Below are positions 58,477 through 64,000 of a stretch of 64,000 nucleotides of DNA, in pieces; the stretch's first letter is position 1; each line of letters begins with the position of its first letter. A program made the translations under genes and the position numbers. The DNA comes from JAGDZR01 sp049115695 (lineage in GTDB: Bacteria; Bacteroidota; Bacteroidia; Cytophagales; Cyclobacteriaceae). The notes beneath the pieces are model-generated. The model was not told the DNA's origin, did no database searches, and was given only the letters and a program-made list of their open reading frames with translations. The DNA lies in NCBI GenBank assembly GCA_049115695.1, contig JAGDZR010000011.1:1-64000 (forward strand), given 5' to 3'.

Positions 58477-59739
58477 ATGAAATTAACCGCATACTCACTA
58501 GTCGCTCTTGTAATTGTCTTGTTTATCTCCTCCTGTGGTCATGATCTGGGTAAAGCTACTGTTACCTACACCAGGGCTACCGCTCAATATGGAGATGTTG
58601 AGTCACTCAGAAATACTCCGTTGGCAGGTCCTGTCAGATCGATCAATGATGCGGGTAAAATATTTGTTTCAGATCAAATACTTCTCATCGGTGAAGAAGG
58701 TGAAGGTATTCATGTATTGGATAATACAGATCCTAAAAACCCCACCCATACCTTATTCATCAACATTCCTGGCAACAGAGAATTCTTTGTCCAGGGTGAT
58801 ATTCTTTTCGCCGAGAGTGTTTATGATATGCTCAAAATTGACATCTCTGACATTTCGAATCCATACCTCGTTACAAGAATTGAGGAAGGTGTATGGAGCG
58901 AGATACAGAATCAACAGGGAGAAACATTACTTGGATTTGAATATGAACGGGTAACAGAAGAAATTGAACTCAACGACAATGTTGACATCAATTTTTGGAA
59001 CAGCGAGTCGGTCCATTATTACGATTATGCCAATAACCTGATACCACCATCAGCACTTCCATCGTCTTTCGCCGGGAATAATAGTGACATTGGCTCTGTC
59101 AATCGCATTGCGTATTTAAATGACCATGTATATCTGATCAGCAAGTCAAACATGAATGTATTCAGCGATGCAGCGCAATTTGAATTAGTAAGTCAGAATA
59201 GTGTTGGTTGGGAAATGGAAACAATTTACCCCTTAGGAGATAAGCTATATATCGGCTCAAGAAGCTCTATGACGGTCTTCAATGCTACTGCTCCATGGGA
59301 CCCGAGACATGAATCTGAATACTGGCATGAGACCTCCTGCGATCCGGTAATGCCTGTTAGCAGTGAAACTGCTTATTTAACGCTGAGATCAGAAGAATTT
59401 GGAGACTGCCCGGGCGATATCAATGCACTACATGTTTTGGGTATGCGAGATGGTTGGATAGAGCAATTACACGAAATCGAAATGGAAAGTCCATTTGGCA
59501 TGACGATAGTTGACAATGAATTATTTGTAGGTGAAGGTTCAGCTGGACTTAAAGTTTTTGACATCAGTGATGTGAGAAATCCAGTCCTCACCAGGACTAT
59601 TACAACTGTAGCTGCCTACGATATCATTGCCCATCCTGTCAATAAGAACATGATTTTAATTGCTGGTCCAGAAGGATTTAGCCAGTTTCAAGTTGGAAAC
59701 GATTTTGAGTTGCAACTCCTAAGTACGATTTCCTATTGA
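58477..59739 (+). CDS. LVIVD repeat lipoprotein
   Basis: 420 residues. LVIVLFISSCGHDLG is a lipoprotein signal with Cys20. The mature part has repeated LVIVD-type beta-propeller blades, e.g. EGEGIHVLDNTDPKNPTHTL, YDMLKIDISDISNPYLVTRI and SAGLKVFDISDVRNPVLTRT, a common Bacteroidota surface lipoprotein family of unknown role. It overlaps the next gene by four bases. Confidence 0.88.
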   Translation: MKLTAYSLVALVIVLFISSCGHDLGKATVTYTRATAQYGDVESLRNTPLAGPVRSINDAGKIFVSDQILLIGEEGEGIHVLDNTDPKNPTHTLFINIPGNREFFVQGDILFAESVYDMLKIDISDISNPYLVTRIEEGVWSEIQNQQGETLLGFEYERVTEEIELNDNVDINFWNSESVHYYDYANNLIPPSALPSSFAGNNSDIGSVNRIAYLNDHVYLISKSNMNVFSDAAQFELVSQNSVGWEMETIYPLGDKLYIGSRSSMTVFNATAPWDPRHESEYWHETSCDPVMPVSSETAYLTLRSEEFGDCPGDINALHVLGMRDGWIEQLHEIEMESPFGMTIVDNELFVGEGSAGLKVFDISDVRNPVLTRTITTVAAYDIIAHPVNKNMILIAGPEGFSQFQVGNDFELQLLSTISY

Positions 59740-60500
59740 GTCGAAAATTCTGTTTATTATTTGCCATCCTGATCATTTCGATCACGGGCAGCCTGGCCCA
59801 AAAATCAATCGAATCAGGGGATGAAGTGGTTGTTCGGTACCGAGATGGTTCGGTATTTCATGGACAATTCATTGAGAAAAGCCATGGTCAAGTCAAGCTA
59901 AAACTCAACACAGGAGATACCATCAGATTGATCAATCACCTGGTCCAAAGAATGGATGGCACCAACCATAAAATTTGGTTCAAGGGTTTAAGACAGCATA
60001 AAAAAAGCGGTATCTACTTACTCACTTCCACTGACATAGGTGGAGATAGTCAGGGCCAGTACATGGCACACGGGTCTCTTCAAGGCGGATACAGATTATC
60101 TGCTCGCAACAGTGTTGGCGCTGGAGTTTCTATTAGTCAGGGAGATATGTACATTGGTGGTAACTGGATCACCATCTCCTACATTCCCATTTATGCCTAC
60201 GGTCGTCACTACTTTACCGATAAACGAAGAAGGCTATATGGATTTACTAAATTGGGTTATGGTGTACACAATCCGACAGCCTTTGGTGATGAGCATAGTG
60301 GTGGCATATTCCTTCAACCTGGATTTGGCGTCCACCTTGCCACCCGGCTACCGTTCAACTGGCATTTCTTTCTAGCGCAAACGATCTTTCATACTTCCGG
60401 ATCAAACAGAGAAACAGATCAATTTGGTTTCCCAATTATCACAGAATACAACGTTTGGTTCAATCGATTAACATTTGGCTTTGGCATTGAGATTTTCTAG
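59736..60500 (+). CDS. Exported beta-rich protein, possibly outer-membrane
   Basis: 254 residues starting at a TTG that overlaps the stop of the LVIVD lipoprotein gene. Signal peptide to about residue 21 (ISITGSLAQ). The first 60 mature residues (DEVVVRYRDGSVFHGQFIEK) resemble a small beta domain; the remainder alternates aromatic strands (GGNWITISYIPIYAYGRHYF, TKLGYGVHNPTAF) and ends in Phe, as for an outer-membrane barrel. No family recognised; coupled to the lipoprotein gene. Confidence 0.75.
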   Translation: MSRKFCLLFAILIISITGSLAQKSIESGDEVVVRYRDGSVFHGQFIEKSHGQVKLKLNTGDTIRLINHLVQRMDGTNHKIWFKGLRQHKKSGIYLLTSTDIGGDSQGQYMAHGSLQGGYRLSARNSVGAGVSISQGDMYIGGNWITISYIPIYAYGRHYFTDKRRRLYGFTKLGYGVHNPTAFGDEHSGGIFLQPGFGVHLATRLPFNWHFFLAQTIFHTSGSNRETDQFGFPIITEYNVWFNRLTFGFGIEIF

Positions 60501-60503
60501 CAG

Positions 60504-63500
60504 TTACTGTCTCAGTAATTTTCCACTAAACACGTTCCCACTTTCGTCCTTCAGCCTAAGCATGTATTTCCCCGTGGGTAGATCGGGATCGAACTGCAGA
60601 CCTTTATTAATACTATAAAGAAGATCAGCATGAAAAACCCGCTTGCCATCAAGCTGATAAATAACTACTTGAATAGGCCCAACACGAAGATTATCACTTT
60701 GAATGTTTATCAACGCATTCCCTGGGTTTGGGTAAATACTGGTGTTTTCGCTTTCCACTTTCAAGACCACATGATCCAGCACTCCAGGTGTTCCATTATC
60801 GGCAACATTCGTCCAATTAGTAGGCAAGGCATTGTTGCCATGCGGATTGACCAATGTTATAGAATAGCCATTTCCGTTTGCGTTAGGCCAAGGACTGATT
60901 GATTCGTAACAAACCTCATCAGCAATAACCCCAGATTCATTTTTTAAGGTTAGGCACTCTCCATCAGCTGACAGCCCAAAATCAAAGTCACCAGACACCA
61001 TCCCCGTGCTTCCATAATGGTCATAAAAATTGGATTCACTCCTGGTGAGGACAAGTGTTTCGCCTGAAGCAATTTCCACACCCGAAGGGAGTCGAAAACT
61101 ATTTTTCTCATCCGAGAAAATCCAGTTACTAACATCAACAACCTCATCTCCTCGATTGAACAATTCTACCCAATCTTCAATCTCTTCCTCACCGGATTTA
61201 TAGAAAATCTCGTTAATCACCATTGATCGCAATTGATCATCTGCAGGCTCAAAAACTGCTGTTAGTGATGTGGTATCTGTGGCTATTACTTCAATTTGAG
61301 CTTCCTTGCTCTCTAGACTCCCTATCCAGTACTTGAAACGATAACCAGGTGCAGCTTTTGCTTCTAGCTGTACGGGAATCCCAGCAAAATAATGCCCTAC
61401 CCAAGGATAGCTTTGAGGTTCAATGGAATTGACTTTAATATGACCGGAATTCATAATATTAACACTCAATGTTATGTCATGTGAACTCCCCAATTCAAAG
61501 TACTGTTTAAGGTGACCAAACATGATTTGAGGTCTTTGACGCGCAAACTCCCTCATATCATCAACATTCTGACGCCAATAACCAATGCTGCTCGACCATC
61601 GCGCTAAATGTCTGGGGATTTCATCTTCAATCTTCTCCAGCATTCGCTCTAACCTTTTACTCGTCTCTTCTGCTCTAAGTCTTGTGTTCAACTGATCGGC
61701 AAAGAGTGTGACAAATCGATTTTTGAAAGTGTCGTTCGTAAGTAGTGATCGCAACAGAAAAGTTGACCAGGGTGGATTTGGCCACTCGGGACCATTTACC
61801 TCCAATGCAAATTCCAACGTATTGGAAAACACTTTGGCAGCATTCCAGATACCAAAGCCAAAGTCTGCATCGTAAGCGATCCATCTCCACTTACCTGCTT
61901 CATTGGGTTTCCAGTACTTGATATTATTGCCTGGCCAATCGCCGTTATCGATAAATATGTTGCCAATGCTGTAGTAGATATAATTGTCAATATCGATACG
62001 ATCAGAAACGTAAGCATAATGAGCTTCTTCTGATAGATCATTCCTGCTGATATATTCCATCAGTGAGATGTACTCATCTGCATGTCCCTCGACCTCCTCG
62101 AAATGTCCCTCTAGCATGGCAAATTCACCCTTCTTGTATCCATAATGAGACTCAACATACTCGTCGTTGATCTTCTCTCGTATATTGTGAATCCCCCAGT
62201 AGTCACCATTGATATATAACACTGCGGGGCGATATGATTGCCGATCTATTGACTCATGAAACATGGTAGCCATTAGCGCATCACGAAACATTGTATTGTT
62301 CCAGTCATTCCCTGAGTTTCTCAACACAATTCTCGAAAATTCATCGAGGATATTGTCTTCAAATATTTGATACTTGATTTCCTTATCCCCATAGGCCTTT
62401 CGGAGATAGATACCTAAAGATCTTTGATCCTGTCCACGGCTATAATTTCCGAAAATTTTGGTCCCTGCTCGTACTCTAAAAGCCATATCACCATTGGGTT
62501 CGAACATTTCCAATACAATGGGTCGCTCCCAATCATTCCAAAAGTTGGCACCAAAATGCGGGAAATCGAATGTCGTATTGGGTCCATGAGCATAAATTCC
62601 AGTATGGTAATCAAAGAAATGATCAGGTTCCACTGCCAACGAAAGAATAGGAAGTGAATGTGGGGTTCTTAAAATATATGATTGTGCAACAACTGGTCCC
62701 ATTCCAATATTCCCACGCACTACCCTGGCCTTAACGAGTACCGTTTGATTAATATCGATAGGCTCGGAGTACTCAAAGCTCGATGTATCTGGCATGCTAC
62801 CATCCAATGTGTAATAAACTTTGTCTTGTGCTTGAGGACCTTGCAGCTCGAGAGCTTGAGTTTTAGCATAAACACCTCCAAGGACAGAAAACAATGGTTG
62901 ATCATCTATCTTGTGATAAGCACCAGCATTTCTTTCTCCTGGAGTAGCGGTCAGGAAATGTCGCTCCACTCCTCCTTGATCGATTCCATAGGATTCATCC
63001 GCCCGCAATGGTGGAAAGGAAAGCTGATGAATCAATGTTCCCTGAGGATCGAACAAATACAAAGTATCTCCATCTGCATCCAGTTTGAAGTCAGTGTGAG
63101 ACCAGGCGGATGTCACATTCAACTTGTCAGACAAGTTGGATTTCGATTGATCTAATGTTCCGAAAGAGATAAAAGGAATTAATGACAAATCAGAAGACGT
63201 TAGATTGGCGTTGTGAACCTGAACGGCCAGTAGATTTTCTCCTTCTTTAATGATCTCTCTGAAGTTCTCGATCAAAAATGTATCAGGTTGACCACCCTGA
63301 TATAAAGCTGCCTCGTGATCATGATCATCCGCAAAGGTGTCAAATGACGGCATACCCTCTCCAGCCATATTGCCTCTTGCAACTTCCTGTCCATTGATAT
63401 AGGCAACAATACCATCATCATAATCGATGTGAAGGAGCATCGCCCGGATATTACCTAGCTCCTTAACAGTGAATGGCATCCTGACATAAACGGACAAGGC

Positions 63501-63980
63501 TCCATCCAAGACAGTGTTGTCATCTCCATCATCATATCCATAGCCACTGCGCCCACCTGACCAGGAAGTGTCGACAAAGTGTGGCTGAATCCAATCATCA
63601 GGCACTATTGTATCCGGAACTAAATACTTACCGGAATCACCCTCATCCAAGATGGTATACCAATGCAATGGAATCTGTTTAAGGTCTCGGTCTGACGCAA
63701 AAAACAAAGTACTGGAACCTGAGTCAAGGATAATGTCTGGCATGGCCCATGCACTGTCAAAGTTGTTTCGATCTGAGATCCGATACTCTTTGAGACTAAT
63801 TAATGCATCGCGTTGATTGGTTACTTCAAACCAATCAGAATATTCAGCAAATTCATCCTCAATGGTCATATAATTGGAGGGCATTACCTCAGTGATAATC
63901 GCTTGCTGCCCAAAAGAAATAAATGAGATTCCGCAGAATAAAAGAAAAAATAATTCGCGGGAACATGACAAAAAATACAC
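60504..63980 (-). CDS. CotH kinase family protein with lamin-tail domains and T9SS sorting signal
   Basis: 1158 residues from a GTG; a TTG nine bases later is an alternative and the gene might begin just beyond the window. Signal peptide (FFLLFCGISFISFGQ). Order: lamin-tail-like domain (about 25-95), a beta-sandwich region, a second such segment near 285-345, a chitobiase-C-like domain (about 365-425, VYYTLDGSMPDTSS), a CotH kinase domain (about 435-800, WGIHNIREKINDEYV, WIAYDADFGFG), a further lamin-tail domain (about 945-1065, VINEIFYKSGEEEIEDWVEL), and a type IX secretion C-terminal domain (about 1085-1158, IYPNPGNALINIQ, LPTGKYMLRLKD). Expected to be secreted to the cell surface. Confidence 0.92.
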   Translation of the reverse strand: MYFLSCSRELFFLLFCGISFISFGQQAIITEVMPSNYMTIEDEFAEYSDWFEVTNQRDALISLKEYRISDRNNFDSAWAMPDIILDSGSSTLFFASDRDLKQIPLHWYTILDEGDSGKYLVPDTIVPDDWIQPHFVDTSWSGGRSGYGYDDGDDNTVLDGALSVYVRMPFTVKELGNIRAMLLHIDYDDGIVAYINGQEVARGNMAGEGMPSFDTFADDHDHEAALYQGGQPDTFLIENFREIIKEGENLLAVQVHNANLTSSDLSLIPFISFGTLDQSKSNLSDKLNVTSAWSHTDFKLDADGDTLYLFDPQGTLIHQLSFPPLRADESYGIDQGGVERHFLTATPGERNAGAYHKIDDQPLFSVLGGVYAKTQALELQGPQAQDKVYYTLDGSMPDTSSFEYSEPIDINQTVLVKARVVRGNIGMGPVVAQSYILRTPHSLPILSLAVEPDHFFDYHTGIYAHGPNTTFDFPHFGANFWNDWERPIVLEMFEPNGDMAFRVRAGTKIFGNYSRGQDQRSLGIYLRKAYGDKEIKYQIFEDNILDEFSRIVLRNSGNDWNNTMFRDALMATMFHESIDRQSYRPAVLYINGDYWGIHNIREKINDEYVESHYGYKKGEFAMLEGHFEEVEGHADEYISLMEYISRNDLSEEAHYAYVSDRIDIDNYIYYSIGNIFIDNGDWPGNNIKYWKPNEAGKWRWIAYDADFGFGIWNAAKVFSNTLEFALEVNGPEWPNPPWSTFLLRSLLTNDTFKNRFVTLFADQLNTRLRAEETSKRLERMLEKIEDEIPRHLARWSSSIGYWRQNVDDMREFARQRPQIMFGHLKQYFELGSSHDITLSVNIMNSGHIKVNSIEPQSYPWVGHYFAGIPVQLEAKAAPGYRFKYWIGSLESKEAQIEVIATDTTSLTAVFEPADDQLRSMVINEIFYKSGEEEIEDWVELFNRGDEVVDVSNWIFSDEKNSFRLPSGVEIASGETLVLTRSESNFYDHYGSTGMVSGDFDFGLSADGECLTLKNESGVIADEVCYESISPWPNANGNGYSITLVNPHGNNALPTNWTNVADNGTPGVLDHVVLKVESENTSIYPNPGNALINIQSDNLRVGPIQVVIYQLDGKRVFHADLLYSINKGLQFDPDLPTGKYMLRLKDESGNVFSGKLLRQ

Positions 63981-64000
63981 TTCGCTAGCGTTAATGGTTC

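Overview
The window looks like chromosomal DNA of a member of the Bacteroidota, most likely order Cytophagales (a marine gliding relative of Reichenbachiella/Fulvivirga would fit; genus cannot be fixed from sequence alone). The reasons are: TAnnTTTG -7 promoter boxes in front of many genes and few Shine-Dalgarno sequences; a type IX secretion C-terminal sorting domain on the last protein; bacillithiol synthesis (bshA); two PadR + MacB/FtsX-like permease pairs with the N-terminal prefix domain typical of this group; and Bacteroidota-restricted families (DUF5777, DUF4783, YCxB-like, LVIVD lipoprotein). Gene density is high, with no phage, IS element or CRISPR array.

Layout. 0-7.6 kb: the 3' end of an unidentified gene, an IF-2-N-like acidic/basic protein, a minus-strand cluster (thioredoxin-fold protein, membrane-anchored chemotaxis-type receptor, TRAP transporter small and large permeases), rlmN, a DUF4202 gene and a TIKI/TraB-like protein. 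7.7-17.8 kb: an operon of a small membrane protein, a MutL with degraded endonuclease motifs and two rhomboid proteases; then a beta-lactamase-type serine hydrolase fused to a decayed GH3-like module, bshA, and a VWA/AAA+ pair. 17.9-29.8 kb: mostly housekeeping genes (EF-hand protein, DMT exporter, dusB, CPBP protease-DUF2007-cdsA operon, glutamate dehydrogenase, GH26-like lipoprotein, ABM monooxygenase, L-rhamnose mutarotase, tRNA-Leu(UAA), tRNA-Gly(GCC) plus a tRNA relic, purK-purE, a serine hydrolase and an EEP-family phosphatase/nuclease). 29.9-36.6 kb: two PadR/permease pairs flanking an FMN-reductase gene broken by a single in-frame stop.

36.8-44.8 kb is the most interesting accessory block: a minus-strand respiratory operon encoding an NrfD/PsrC membrane anchor, a Tat-exported four-cluster iron-sulfur protein, a second tiny Tat-signal protein, a DUF5777 beta-barrel, two c-type cytochrome lipoproteins (one nested inside an ethylbenzene-dehydrogenase-type heme b domain), and a YceI-domain lipoprotein, but no molybdenum catalytic subunit. 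hemB follows. At 48.8-51.0 kb lies a compact sulfur operon (sulfide:quinone oxidoreductase-like flavoprotein, single-cysteine DsrC/TusE-like carrier, DsrE2-like protein) with an ArsR-like and a Crp/Fnr-like palindrome upstream and a strong terminator. The two blocks could together feed sulfur-derived electrons into the quinone pool and periplasmic cytochromes; this is an inference from proximity.

51-64 kb: gpmI, DUF4783, nadC-ycxB-like-recX operon, an intergenic array of six hairpin repeats with paired base changes, a YHS protein, DinB protein, secreted/lipoprotein genes and a 1158-residue CotH/lamin-tail/T9SS protein. Across the window at least five genes have a -7 box only 4-7 bases before the start codon, implying leaderless transcripts and correcting the starts of hemB and gpmI.
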